A stretch of 64,000 nucleotides of DNA from Nitrospira japonica (GCF_900169565.1 NZ_LT828648.1:1862876-1926875), one strand, 5' to 3'; numbered from the stretch's first letter, positions 6,978 through 16,113 are shown. Notes: generated by a model not told the origin, from the sequence alone. Translations and numbers: made by a program.

Positions 6978-8180
6978 ATGGAATCGGTCTTCTTTACGGT
7001 CGCCCTGTGGCTCGCCCTCGCCGTCGTCTCCTCCCTCATCGCGTCCCGTCTTCGCCTGTCGATTGCGTTGATCGAGATTTGCGTCGGAACGCTGGCCGCG
7101 GCCGCGTTGAGTCTCTTCGGCTCGACGGCCCTGCTGGCCGCCGACGCGGAGTGGCTGCGGTTTCTCGCGGCCTCCGGCGCCGTCGTCCTCACGTTTTTGG
7201 CCGGGGCGGAATTGGATCCCGACGTCCTGCGACTGAAACTCGCTGAAGTGAGCGTCGTAGGTCTGATCGGGTTTGCCGCTCCTCTTGTCGGTACGGCTGC
7301 GGCCGCCCACTATGTGCTCGGCTGGAACGCCGACGCAAGTTGGCTCTGCGGGATCGCCTTATCGACGACTTCCACGGCGGTGATCTATGCCGTGATGCTG
7401 GACACCGGCTTCAACAAGACGGAATTCGGCAAGGGGATGCTCGGCGCGTGTTTCGTGAACGACCTGAGTTCCGTGATCGCGCTCGGGCTCCTGTTCGCCC
7501 CCCTGACGTACAAAACGTTCGTGTTCGTTGCGGGGACGGTCATCGTACTCGGGACGCTTCCATACAGTACCGCCTGGCTCACGACGCATTTCGCCTTTCG
7601 TACGGCCGCCATCAGGACGAAATGGGTCATGTTGGTCTTGTTCGGGCTGGGAAGCCTGGCTCTCTGGTCGGGCAGTGAAGCGGTCGTCCCGGCCTATCTG
7701 GTGGGGATGGTCCTGGCCGGCAGCGCGGCCAGGGATGCCCATTGGATGAGGAGATTGCGGACGTTGACGGTGGGATTCCTCACGCCGTTTTACTTTCTTC
7801 GTGCGGGAATGCTGGTGTCGCTCCCGGCGTTGCTGACCGCGCCGCTCGTGTTCGTGATTCTCCTGGCGACGAAGATGGTATCGAAGATTCTGGGACTGTA
7901 CCCGGTCATCGGCGCATTCCGGACGGATCCGCGGGAACGCTGGTACTACACGCTGCTGATGTCGACCGGACTGACCTTCGGCACGATCGCATCGTTGTAT
8001 GGATTGTCCCATGGGTTGGTCACGCCGGAGCAGTATTCCTATATCGTGGCCGCCGTGATCGCGAGCGCGGTCGTCCCCACGCTGATCGCCGGCTTATTTT
8101 TCCTGCCGGTCCATTTGTTACCCGCCGGAGATCAACCGGCCAAGCCGCCCAGGATCAATGGATTGAGCAACGAAGGCTAG
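6978..8180 (+). CDS. CPA2-type cation:proton antiporter under fluoride control
   Basis: About 400 residues from ATG 6978, which has GGAGG 7 bases upstream; the longer frame from 6906 overlaps the riboswitch hairpin. It is a polytopic membrane protein with roughly a dozen hydrophobic segments typical of the Kef/NhaA-like CPA2 fold. Features include VLTFLAGAELDPD, the STTSTAVIYAVM segment, FVNDLSS with the paired Asn-Asp of proton-coupled exchangers, and FLTPFYFLRAGM. There is no C-terminal TrkA-N domain. Fluoride riboswitches are known to precede sodium/proton antiporter-like genes as well as CrcB and CLC-F exporters. A role in fluoride tolerance is therefore likely, but the transported ion is not shown. 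Confidence 0.85.
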   Translation: MESVFFTVALWLALAVVSSLIASRLRLSIALIEICVGTLAAAALSLFGSTALLAADAEWLRFLAASGAVVLTFLAGAELDPDVLRLKLAEVSVVGLIGFAAPLVGTAAAAHYVLGWNADASWLCGIALSTTSTAVIYAVMLDTGFNKTEFGKGMLGACFVNDLSSVIALGLLFAPLTYKTFVFVAGTVIVLGTLPYSTAWLTTHFAFRTAAIRTKWVMLVLFGLGSLALWSGSEAVVPAYLVGMVLAGSAARDAHWMRRLRTLTVGFLTPFYFLRAGMLVSLPALLTAPLVFVILLATKMVSKILGLYPVIGAFRTDPRERWYYTLLMSTGLTFGTIASLYGLSHGLVTPEQYSYIVAAVIASAVVPTLIAGLFFLPVHLLPAGDQPAKPPRINGLSNEG

Positions 8181-8192
8181 CGCGGGCGGACG

Positions 8193-10838
8193 TTAGACGG
8201 ACGTGTGAGGCATCGAGCGATGGTGGTGTGCGAACCATCGGCGGACCAATGTTTCCACCGATTGGAAGTGGCGGTCCGGCAGATTCTTGAACCGCCGTTT
8301 ACATTCGATCAGCGCGTCATCGGGCGAGGAGCACGGCTCGATGACCGAGAGCAAATGTTGATAGTAGTCCGTCAGTTTGAGCTCGACGGTCCTGACCTGC
8401 CCGGGGTCGCCGGCCACGCTCGAGGCGGCTTTCGACCGGTCGCCGTCCGCCTCGACCAGGGCCTGAAAACACAAGCCCTTTAAACGCTGTGTGACGGTAC
8501 TGCGGTCCCATCCCAATGTCTTGGCCGTGGCCTGCATGTCGAAGTCCTGTCGCCTCAAGCAGTCCAGCACGGCCTTGTCGCCGGCCGTATCGGGCGAGAG
8601 CGAGATGCGCTCCTTCTCCAGTGCCGCACCGCGTGATTCGAGGTACAGATCGGGCACGGTCACGATCGGCTGGTCGGTCAATGCCACGGCCCGTTCCAGC
8701 GTATGGCGCAACTCGCGAACGTTGCCGGGCCATGTGTGTGTCTCCAGGGCGCGAAGTGCATCGTTGGACAATTTCGGGAGCGGCTTTCCCAGTTGTCGGG
8801 CGATATCGGCCAGTGCGGCTTCGGCCAGGCTTGCGATGTCGCCGGGCCGTTCCCGCAGCGGCGGCAACCGGAAGATCAAGCCGGTCAGCCGGAAATACAG
8901 ATCCTCTCGAAACCACCCTTCCGACACTCCCCGCTGAAGGTCCCGATTGGTCGCGGCGACGACGCGGACGTCCACCGTCGTGGCGGTGGTTGCGCCGACC
9001 CGATAGAACGACTTTTCCTGCAGCACCCGCAGCAACTTGCTTTGATGGTCGAGCCTGAGATCGCCGATCTCGTCCAGGAAGATGGTCCCATGGTTGGCGA
9101 GCTCAAAATAGCCGCGCCGGTCGGCGGTCGCGCCGGTGAAGCTGCCTTTCGTGTGGCCGAAGAGTTCGCTCTCGAACAATTCGGGTGAGATGGCGGCCAT
9201 GTTCACGGCAATGAAGGTCCTGCCCGCTCTCGGGCTGAGGCGGTGGACGGCACGCGCGAAGAGTTCCTTCCCCGTTCCAGGCTCGCCAAGCAGCAAGACC
9301 GTGAGGGGAGACTTGGATCCCTTCTTGACGTCGTGAAACAGGCGAAGCAGTGCCGAATCCTGTGTGACGATGCCGAATTGCCGGCTTTCCGATCGGAGGT
9401 GATCGAGTTCCGCGTCACCGAGCGATCCGGCCTGTATCCCTGCCTCGCGGAGGCCGTGAAGCTGCCGCTCCAACTGCTCGAGCTGCCGGCGAGCTTCCTG
9501 CTCCTGCAACTGAACGGTCGCCAGGTCGGCCCGCAGGGATTCGGTCGTGCGCGAAAGGTCTTCCTGCTCCCCGGCCGATCTGGCGACAGCGGCCCTTGCC
9601 GTATCCAGATCTTCCTGCAGCGCCTCGGCCCGGCTCTCGTGCCGGGTCAGGGATTCTCTCACCGCCGCCTCATCCTGCCGGATGCGCAGCATGTCTCTCT
9701 CGAGCAGCACCAGGCGCTGGCTCGCAGTCAAATGAGTCCAGGCGGTGCTCCCCATCACGACAAACAGGCATGCGACGAGAGGGAGTGCCGTCGGAAGGAC
9801 CAGGAGCATCAGCGGCAGCGCCGCGATGAGCAGGACGAGATAGATCGATATCGTCGCGCCAGCGGCCAGAAGCCCGGTCGATCCCCCATAGCGCAGGAGG
9901 CACCAGCCGACAAGGGAGGCAATCAGCAGAGTGATCGTGAATGGTGCGAACGCGCCAGGCTTATGCAGCTGTTGGTGGGTGAGCAGACTGTTGAGCAGGT
10001 GGAGATGCATGACCGTGCCGCTCACCGGCTGGCCCGTGGGCAGAAGCCAGGTGTCCTGTGCGGCGGCGCCGCCGGTGAGGATGACGGCGACCTTGTCCTT
10101 GAACCAGGCTTCGAGCGCTTCATGGTCTCGTTGCTGGACCGCATTCCATACGGCCGACAACGGCAGCGTCGGGAGTGAATCGAGCGATCCGTTGCCAACC
10201 AGGTTGACCAGGACAGGTTCTGCCGATGCCGTCGCCAAGGCTTCCGCCCGCGGCGCCTGTTTCTGACGGGACAGGTCGTACAGGACCGAGCCGAAGGCCG
10301 GGAGGGTCCGTGCATTGACCGAAGCCAAGAGAGGGATGTGTCGGGTCACGTGATCCGGCTCGGTTGCCACTATGACCTGGCTGTGGATGGCCGCTTCAGA
10401 GGACAGGGTCGAGTCCAGTCCTTGGACGAACACTACTGGACCGGCTGTCTCCATTGCTTCCAGGAGCAGCGCATCGCTTGTGGCGCCGTCCAACTGGGCG
10501 GGACTGGCATAATCGAGCCGATGGTCGAGGCCGATGGCCGATGCCCCCGCGTCATGTGCGGCAGTGATGAGGGTCGCGAGCACCATCCGATCCAACGGAC
10601 CGGCGCCGAACCGATCGTCGCCGGCCGGATCGCGCCGGATGATGGTCAATGAGGGGCTGGCCTGGATCGGCAAACGATGACGCAGCCAGGTGTCGTACGG
10701 AGCCCATTCCAACGCGGCAAAGGTGGCCGGTGCCAGGGTGTGAAGCAACAGGGCGCACAGTGTCGCAAGGAGACCGATCACCGGTGCCTGGAGCGGAAGC
10801 GATCTGATAAAGAGGCGCCAGAATCGAATGCCGTCCAT
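8193..10838 (-). CDS. CHASE2 sensor fused to a sigma-54 activator (AAA+, Fis-type HTH)
   Basis: 881 residues. An N-terminal membrane helix (about 16-36) is followed by an extracytoplasmic CHASE2 domain (about 45-290), three membrane helices (about 298-365), a long coiled coil (375-465), and a sigma-54 interaction AAA+ domain. In that domain the Walker A is GEPGTGKE (518-525), the sigma-54 contact loop is GSFTGA (565-570, Ser in place of Ala), and the Walker B is GTIFLDE. A Fis-like helix-turn-helix follows (TAKTLGWDRSTVTQRL), then an unusual C-terminal tail of about 80 residues. It probably senses an extracytoplasmic signal and activates sigma-54 promoters directly from the membrane. It overlaps nothing and converges on the antiporter gene. 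Confidence 0.9.
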   Translation of the reverse strand: MDGIRFWRLFIRSLPLQAPVIGLLATLCALLLHTLAPATFAALEWAPYDTWLRHRLPIQASPSLTIIRRDPAGDDRFGAGPLDRMVLATLITAAHDAGASAIGLDHRLDYASPAQLDGATSDALLLEAMETAGPVVFVQGLDSTLSSEAAIHSQVIVATEPDHVTRHIPLLASVNARTLPAFGSVLYDLSRQKQAPRAEALATASAEPVLVNLVGNGSLDSLPTLPLSAVWNAVQQRDHEALEAWFKDKVAVILTGGAAAQDTWLLPTGQPVSGTVMHLHLLNSLLTHQQLHKPGAFAPFTITLLIASLVGWCLLRYGGSTGLLAAGATISIYLVLLIAALPLMLLVLPTALPLVACLFVVMGSTAWTHLTASQRLVLLERDMLRIRQDEAAVRESLTRHESRAEALQEDLDTARAAVARSAGEQEDLSRTTESLRADLATVQLQEQEARRQLEQLERQLHGLREAGIQAGSLGDAELDHLRSESRQFGIVTQDSALLRLFHDVKKGSKSPLTVLLLGEPGTGKELFARAVHRLSPRAGRTFIAVNMAAISPELFESELFGHTKGSFTGATADRRGYFELANHGTIFLDEIGDLRLDHQSKLLRVLQEKSFYRVGATTATTVDVRVVAATNRDLQRGVSEGWFREDLYFRLTGLIFRLPPLRERPGDIASLAEAALADIARQLGKPLPKLSNDALRALETHTWPGNVRELRHTLERAVALTDQPIVTVPDLYLESRGAALEKERISLSPDTAGDKAVLDCLRRQDFDMQATAKTLGWDRSTVTQRLKGLCFQALVEADGDRSKAASSVAGDPGQVRTVELKLTDYYQHLLSVIEPCSSPDDALIECKRRFKNLPDRHFQSVETLVRRWFAHHHRSMPHTSV

Positions 10839-10900
10839 GTTCCTCTTAGCAGATTATTGAAAACCCCCTTAGCCACATGGTTTCAAGTGGCATCAGCCTG

Positions 10901-12217
10901 CTACGGATTTGCGAACTCCTCGAGCACGGCCTTCACCTCCTGCTTCGGAAGTCCTTTCAATACGGCCTTGGCTTTCCGAAGGTCCGCCGCTGTGCCGAGG
11001 CCCTTGCCATAGATACGGGCCAGGGTCTTTTTCGAGGGCACGAAGCCGTCCGCCGCCGTCGTCTCGAAATAGGCCAGTAGTACGGGATCGAAGGGCGGAA
11101 GCTGCTGATCTAATCCTGTCTCGTATAATTTGGCGAGTTCGGCCTGTGACGGCTCGCTGAGGGCATAGGCTTCCTTGAGAAGCAGCGGAACGGCCATGTC
11201 CGGACGATTGTGTTTGAGAAGTGTGGTGCCGAGGGTTTCACCGTTTTCGATTTGGTATGGTTGAAGGTCCTGGTCTTGCCGGATCTTCTCCAGAACCTCG
11301 ACCTGCACTCTTTCCTGATAGGCCTGAAACGCTTCGAGTGTCTCCTTGCGCCTACGTTCCGGCTGGTCGGGCGACAACGCCAGTCGTCTGGTCTTCGACA
11401 GGGCCTCAGCGGCCGGCTGGTGACCGAACTCTTCGGCCTTCGCCCACCAATAGATGGCGGACGCCAGATTCTTCTGAACCCCCTGGCCGGCTTTATAGGC
11501 ATTGCCCAGAAAAAATTGAGCCTGCGGCACGCCGCCTTTAGCCGCTTCCTCCATGAATTGCGCCGCTTCCCCGCCGTGATTGACCAGCTTGAGCAGCAGC
11601 GCCATGCGATAACGGGCATCGGGAAAATTCGGTTGCAACTCCAGCGCCTGGCGATAGGAATCGATCGCCGCGTTCACGTTTCCGCGTGTGTAGTGCACGT
11701 TGCCGAGACTGTAATGGGCGTGAGTCAGTGTGGAATCCAGTTGAATGGCTTCCTTCAACGCCGTCGAGGCTCCTCGCCAGTCCTGCTTGGCCATGAGGAG
11801 AACGCCCAGCTGCAAATGCGCCTCCGGATCCGAAGCATTCAGCTTGATCGCGGCGCGGCATTCGTCGATCGCAGCGTCCAGATCTCCGATTCGATAGAGT
11901 CCGCGCGCGAGGTTCAAACGGGTTTCCGCGTTTTGGGGTGTCAGGCGGGCCGCGTTGCGGAGCTCACTCAGCGCGAGCGTGGCGTCTTCTTCCTGCGCGG
12001 TCACCGGTGGCTCCGGCGCTTCTGTGGGCGGGGGCGTCAGAGGGCGACTCTCGACCGGCGGCGGGCTTTCGACCAGCGGCTGATTCTCGACGAGTGGGGG
12101 ACTGTCGAGGAGCGGTGGGGCGCCCGGCTCATCGGTCGTCTGAGCATGTGAAGGATCGATCGGGAGCAACAGCGTGAAGAACACGGCCAGGGTGGTCACG
12201 GGTACCGATCGATGCAT
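10901..12217 (-). CDS. Exported TPR/Sel1-like repeat protein
   Basis: 438 residues with a signal peptide (LAVFFTLLLPIDPSHA). A proline-rich spacer follows, containing short imperfect repeats of the form P-L-V-E-S/N-x-P (about residues 35-65). Tandem tetratricopeptide repeats come next (LNLARGLYRIGDLDAAI, AHLQLGVLLMAKQDWRGA, AHYSLGNVHYTRGNVNAAI, ARYRMALLLKL). A Sel1-like repeat (FFLGNAYKAGQGVQKNLASAIYWW) and a second, weaker Sel1-like stretch near the end follow. Such repeats scaffold protein complexes, probably in the periplasm. The specific partner is unknown. Confidence 0.8.
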   Translation of the reverse strand: MHRSVPVTTLAVFFTLLLPIDPSHAQTTDEPGAPPLLDSPPLVENQPLVESPPPVESRPLTPPPTEAPEPPVTAQEEDATLALSELRNAARLTPQNAETRLNLARGLYRIGDLDAAIDECRAAIKLNASDPEAHLQLGVLLMAKQDWRGASTALKEAIQLDSTLTHAHYSLGNVHYTRGNVNAAIDSYRQALELQPNFPDARYRMALLLKLVNHGGEAAQFMEEAAKGGVPQAQFFLGNAYKAGQGVQKNLASAIYWWAKAEEFGHQPAAEALSKTRRLALSPDQPERRRKETLEAFQAYQERVQVEVLEKIRQDQDLQPYQIENGETLGTTLLKHNRPDMAVPLLLKEAYALSEPSQAELAKLYETGLDQQLPPFDPVLLAYFETTAADGFVPSKKTLARIYGKGLGTAADLRKAKAVLKGLPKQEVKAVLEEFANP

Positions 12218-12258
12218 GAAAGCCTGTGACCCTCCGATTTCGTGTGATAGACGGGCAC

Positions 12259-12264
12259 ATTATA
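12259..12264 (-). promoter_or_regulatory. Probable -10 element of the TPR gene
   Basis: On the minus strand this reads TATAAT, about 42 bases upstream of the TPR gene start. A matching -35 hexamer is not clear. Confidence 0.45.
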
Positions 12265-12322
12265 GCATTCGATTGGAGGATCGTGGTCCGTTTCGTCCGG
12301 GATTGAATGGCTCCAGTGAGGG

Positions 12323-12772
12323 CTATCGCAGCCTGGCCAGGGCTTCCGCGATGGACCGAAGTCTGTCCTGAAGGTCGACGCCGGTCAGGCGAACCGGTTC
12401 ATGCGGGACGCGCCAGACCGGTTCGAGCGGGGCCGGGTCTGCCGCCAGTCGAGGAATCACGTGCCAGTGGATATGGGGGAGTTGGTTGCCGAGCAGCTCG
12501 TAATTGATCTTCTTGGCTCCGAAGGTCTCGGCCAGCGCCTTGGCCGCAACGTTCACTTCTTCCATGAGCTGGATGCGTTCCGTAGGAGCCAGGTGGAACA
12601 GCTCCGTCGCATGCCGTTTGAACACGATGACCGTCCACCCTGCAAAGTATTGGTCGTCGTGCAGAAAGGCCTTGGAGAGGCCCAGGTCCATGACCAAGTG
12701 GTCGGTGGCCGGCCAGTGTCCTCCGCAGGCCCGGCAGGATGGATCGGTCACGGTTGGTTCGCTTTCCGCCAT
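12323..12772 (-). CDS. HIT-family hydrolase
   Basis: 149 residues from ATG 12772, preceded by GAGGAG. A longer open frame runs upstream but its N-terminal part is only the overlap with the neighbouring gene. A CRAC cysteine pair near the N-terminus, the NYELLGNQLPHIHWHVIPR segment and the closing His-phi-His-phi-His motif (HIHWHV) define a histidine-triad protein of the Hint/FHIT superfamily. These hydrolyse nucleotide phosphoramidates or dinucleoside polyphosphates. The start overlaps the end of the upstream exported-protein gene by 25 bp, so the two are probably translated together. Confidence 0.9.
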   Translation of the reverse strand: MAESEPTVTDPSCRACGGHWPATDHLVMDLGLSKAFLHDDQYFAGWTVIVFKRHATELFHLAPTERIQLMEEVNVAAKALAETFGAKKINYELLGNQLPHIHWHVIPRLAADPAPLEPVWRVPHEPVRLTGVDLQDRLRSIAEALARLR

Positions 12773-13401
12773 TCCTCCTCGGTAATGACGCCCTTTTTGA
12801 GCAGCAGCTGGATGAGCTTGTCCGTCTGTCGCTCCTGGGCCTGGTGGCGCGGGTTGGTCGATGGCGATGGGGGCTGCGCTTGACTCTGCTGTTTGGGTTC
12901 GGGCGGGGGGCGTCGTGCGCCGTAGACCTTGAACGAAGGCGTGAAGACGATCATGTAGTCCTTGTTGCGAAGCCGGATGCTGACGGGAAGGCTTTGGCTG
13001 TAGGGAACGAGATCGGGATTTGCGCCGGGGGGAATTCTGAAGTAGGGCTTTCCGTCCGACGTTTCTCCCTCCTGTCCCAGCACGTCCATACGGCTCAGGA
13101 TCGGATCGCTGTTCAGGTTTTCGCGTTCCTCGCCGCCGATGTTGGTGACTTTGTCCAGCACGATATACAGGGAGTCTCCGGCAAAGGTTTCGGAGGACAG
13201 GTTCTTGGCGCTGACGTCGTACCGGTACTCGCTGTTGAAGTTGTCGCGCCCTTTGAGGGTGACGACGACGGACACTCTCCCAGTCAAGTCGCTGAGTTGG
13301 TCGATCGGAGAGGCGACGGCCAGGGAGGACGCGATGATGGGGGTGATGAAGGCTGCCCAGCAACCGGCGATCAGTGTGAGGCGTCGAAGTGATCTAGGCA
13401 T
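12748..13401 (-). CDS. Exported protein of unknown function with a C-terminal SHOCT-like segment
   Basis: 217 residues from ATG 13401, which has GAGGGAG upstream and is followed by a signal peptide (LIAGCWAAFITPIIASSLAVA); a longer frame to 13617 crosses the divergent promoter. The mature part is beta-rich (VSVVVTLKGRDNFNSEYRYDV, SLYIVLDKVTNI, SLPVSIRLRN), then a proline/glutamine linker. It ends in KLIQLLLKKGVITEEEWRK, which resembles the short C-terminal SHOCT oligomerisation motif. No enzyme function is visible. Confidence 0.7.
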   Translation of the reverse strand: MPRSLRRLTLIAGCWAAFITPIIASSLAVASPIDQLSDLTGRVSVVVTLKGRDNFNSEYRYDVSAKNLSSETFAGDSLYIVLDKVTNIGGEERENLNSDPILSRMDVLGQEGETSDGKPYFRIPPGANPDLVPYSQSLPVSIRLRNKDYMIVFTPSFKVYGARRPPPEPKQQSQAQPPSPSTNPRHQAQERQTDKLIQLLLKKGVITEEEWRKANQP

Positions 13402-13610
13402 GGCTCCCTCTGTCGAAACATAGGTGCGAGCCGATCGGTCGAACGGGCTACCCGCAGCGCCAAGCCTGCCCGCTTGGCTTCCGGAAGCTGGCAGCCAAGC
13501 TCGTCGCAGCGGCGTATCGGCGGTTGCAGTAGAAGCGATCATGAATAGGGCGGGCCAGAGCATAGCAAAGATCCGGTGATTCAGCGAGGGGCTTCTCAAC
13601 GGGACTTGCC

Positions 13611-13640
13611 TTGACACCTCGTTTCAGCCGACGATATTCT
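13611..13640 (+). promoter_or_regulatory. Sigma-70 promoter of the HD-domain gene
   Basis: TTGACA (13611-13616) and TATTCT (13635-13640) are 18 bases apart, predicting a start near 13647. This argues for translation from ATG 13683 rather than from the TTG at 13611. Confidence 0.55.
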
Positions 13641-13682
13641 CCGTGCATCCAAGGCAGATTCCGGTTTCCGCTGCTCCCCTCT

Positions 13683-14552
13683 ATGAGACTATCCAGGCGT
13701 AGATCCGCTCCCTTGGTCATTCCTCGAACGCTGGTTTTGCGATTGCTTCGGCTGTACGACTATCCGCATCCCCACCGGAGAGGCAGGGTGATCCGGGGCT
13801 ACGATCGCCCGCATGCGGTGCGGACGGCCAGGATGTGCGCGGCGGTTGCCGGAGCCCTGGGCCACGATCCCGACCGTGTGCGTCAATATCAGATCGCCTG
13901 TCTATTGCATGACTTGGGCCGTGCCGGCTTGGACCGCCGACTCTTTGGGAAGATTTGGTCCTGGGCCAAGGCACACGGAATTCCCACGAGACCGCGCGAA
14001 TGGCGGACCATACATCCGGAGACCGTCTATGGACGCGAGACCGAAGCGTTTCTTTCCCGCTACCGCCAAGAGTTGAAGGCGGACGGGATTGACATGACGC
14101 CGTGGGCGGTGGAGCAGGTCGAGATGCGGCTGGGGTATGCCCGACGCCTCGCCCGCCGGCTGCGCGCCGTCCGTTCGGGGATCAAGAAGCTGGGCATCCG
14201 ATGGGAGCCCTGGATGCAAGCGGTGATGCTCTACTATTATTATCCGGAAAAGCTCGCGGGGGCCGAGCCGTGGGTCAAGCAGCTGGCAGAAGTGCTGGTG
14301 GCCTGCGAGCAGTTCGAGGCCTATAGCAACCAGCGGCGGGGCCGGGATTATTACTTGCGCCAAAAGGAAACGATTCCCGAGGCGTTTGCCTATCTGGGGA
14401 CGCTGGAGCGGGACGGCATGGTGAGCGCCGACGTCATGGATGCGCTCACGCGGCTGGCCGCGGACGGAACGTTCGACGACGTACTGGCGGAGGCACGCGG
14501 ACGCCGGCTGACTCCGATGGATCGCAAGGCGCTCCGCAGGCTGAAGAGGTGA
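13683..14552 (+). CDS. HD-domain phosphohydrolase-like protein
   Basis: 289 residues from ATG 13683. The metal-binding residues of an HD domain are visible: His in PHAVRTARM and the paired His-Asp in CLLHDLGRAG. The HPETVYGRETEAFL stretch supplies a further His. A helical C-terminal half follows (WEPWMQAVMLYYYYPEKL, with VACEQFEAYSNQ resembling the later HD-GYP region). No GYP signature is present. HD proteins hydrolyse nucleotides or cyclic dinucleotides; the substrate is unknown here. The next gene starts two bases after the stop, so they are probably co-transcribed. Confidence 0.8.
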   Translation: MRLSRRRSAPLVIPRTLVLRLLRLYDYPHPHRRGRVIRGYDRPHAVRTARMCAAVAGALGHDPDRVRQYQIACLLHDLGRAGLDRRLFGKIWSWAKAHGIPTRPREWRTIHPETVYGRETEAFLSRYRQELKADGIDMTPWAVEQVEMRLGYARRLARRLRAVRSGIKKLGIRWEPWMQAVMLYYYYPEKLAGAEPWVKQLAEVLVACEQFEAYSNQRRGRDYYLRQKETIPEAFAYLGTLERDGMVSADVMDALTRLAADGTFDDVLAEARGRRLTPMDRKALRRLKR

Positions 14553-14554
14553 GC

Positions 14555-14986
14555 ATGGCCGTCAAGACCGTTCCCCTGCGCCTGTCGATGCGCGGCGGAA
14601 CCCAGATCGAAAATGTGACCGAGTCGGTGCAGGAGGCACTCGCGGATTCGAAGCTGGCCGCCGGCATCGCGACGGTGTTCGTCCGACACACTACCGCGTC
14701 GGTGATGATCATCGAGGACGAGCCAGGCATCCGGGCCGACACGCACGCGTTTTGGGACCGTGCGGTTCCGGCTGATCCGGCCTGGCAGCACAACGTCCGT
14801 AACGCCGGGGAAGACAACGGGCATAGTCACTTGCGCGGACAACTGCAGGGGCCTTCGGTGACCATTCCCTTTGCAGCCGGGGCACTGTTGCTGGGAACCT
14901 GGCAGCAGATCGTCGTCGTCGATTTCGATACGAGGGCTCGCACGCGCGAGATCGTCATCCAGTTGATCGGAGAGCCGGAATCATGA
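14555..14986 (+). CDS. YjbQ/UPF0047 family protein
   Basis: 143 residues from ATG 14555, with AGAGG upstream; a GTG at 14549 is also open. The sequence follows the family closely: FVRHTTASVMIIEDEPG, the NAGEDNGHSHLRGQLQG segment with conserved His residues, and the GTWQQIVVVDFD closing strand. Members of this trimeric family have been linked to thiamine phosphate synthase activity, but the physiological role is not settled. The stop overlaps the start of the following protease gene (ATGA). Confidence 0.9.
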   Translation: MAVKTVPLRLSMRGGTQIENVTESVQEALADSKLAAGIATVFVRHTTASVMIIEDEPGIRADTHAFWDRAVPADPAWQHNVRNAGEDNGHSHLRGQLQGPSVTIPFAAGALLLGTWQQIVVVDFDTRARTREIVIQLIGEPES

Positions 14987-16113
14987 CGCGACCCGCTGTG
15001 CATCCGTCCGGTCCGATCATCTGCCTGGCCGCGCTGTTGTCCTGCGCGCCTTCCGTTCAGGCCGCGGATTGGGGAAAGCCGTTGGGGGCGACCTACGACG
15101 GGCCGGAAGGCAAGGCGCGCGCCGTGACGCCCGCACCTCTGGAACTGGCCGCCGATGAACGGGCTACGATGGCCGTGTTTGAACGGGTGACGAAATCCGT
15201 CGTCTTCATCGCGAATACGGCGATTCAGCGCGATCCCTGGTCGTTCGATCTTCTCGAGGCTCCGCAAGGGTCCGGTTCCGGGTTCGTCTGGAACAAGCAG
15301 GGACACATCGTCACGAATTTCCACGTCGTGTACGGTGCCAGTTCCATCAAGGTCACGCTGGCCGATCGATCCGAGTACAAGGCGGTGCTGATCGGAGCGG
15401 ATCCGGATCACGATCTCGCGGTGCTGCAGATTCAAGCGACGGACGACGCGCTGTCGCCCATTACGGTGGGGTCCTCGAACGATCTCAGGGTGGGGCAAAA
15501 GGTCTTGGCGATCGGGAATCCGTTCGGTCTCGACCATTCCCTGACCACGGGGGTCGTGAGCGCGTTGGGACGCACCATCAAGTCCCTGTCGAACCGCACG
15601 ATCGAAGGCGTGATTCAGACCGATGCGGCCATCAACCCCGGGAATTCCGGCGGGCCGCTTCTTGATGGGACCGGCCGGCTCATCGGCGTCAATACGCAAA
15701 TCGTCAGTCCGAGCGGCGCCTTTGCCGGAATCGGATTCGCCGTTCCGGTGGACACGGTCAATAGGATCGTCCCGGAGCTGATCAAGCACGGGAAACTGAT
15801 CCGTCCCGGATTGGGCGTATCGCTCGTGCCGGACGCGATGGCCAAGCGGTGGGGGGTGAAAGGACTGATCATCGGAAAGGTCTCTCGCGGGGGTGCGGCG
15901 GAGCGGGCAGGCCTGCAGGGAGCCCGTGAAACCATGCCGGGCCGGGTGGAATTGGGCGACGTCATCGTGTCCGTCAATAACCGGCCGGTCTCGACCGTGG
16001 ATGAACTGATGGACGTGATGGAAGACCATAAGGTCGGTGACCGCGTCACGGTCGACATCCTCAGGAACAATCGTCGGCAATCGGTGACGGTCACGTTGCA
16101 AGCCATCAACTGA
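14983..16113 (+). CDS. HtrA/DegP-type periplasmic serine protease with one PDZ domain
   Basis: 376 residues with a signal peptide ending near PSVQA. The trypsin-like triad is complete: His in VTNFHVVYG, Asp in DPDHDLAVL and Ser in NPGNSGGPL. One PDZ domain follows (about residues 270-370, with GDVIVSVNNRPV). The length fits DegS/DegQ-like enzymes with a single PDZ. It degrades or processes misfolded envelope proteins. It lies immediately upstream of the cytoplasmic proteasome genes, so two quality-control systems are side by side. Confidence 0.93.
   Translation: MTRPAVHPSGPIICLAALLSCAPSVQAADWGKPLGATYDGPEGKARAVTPAPLELAADERATMAVFERVTKSVVFIANTAIQRDPWSFDLLEAPQGSGSGFVWNKQGHIVTNFHVVYGASSIKVTLADRSEYKAVLIGADPDHDLAVLQIQATDDALSPITVGSSNDLRVGQKVLAIGNPFGLDHSLTTGVVSALGRTIKSLSNRTIEGVIQTDAAINPGNSGGPLLDGTGRLIGVNTQIVSPSGAFAGIGFAVPVDTVNRIVPELIKHGKLIRPGLGVSLVPDAMAKRWGVKGLIIGKVSRGGAAERAGLQGARETMPGRVELGDVIVSVNNRPVSTVDELMDVMEDHKVGDRVTVDILRNNRRQSVTVTLQAIN

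Noticed and set aside
12323-13363. A 346-codon minus-strand frame
   Set aside because: Only its last 149 codons are the HIT protein; the upstream part overlaps the exported-protein gene in another frame and has no family pattern or ribosome site.
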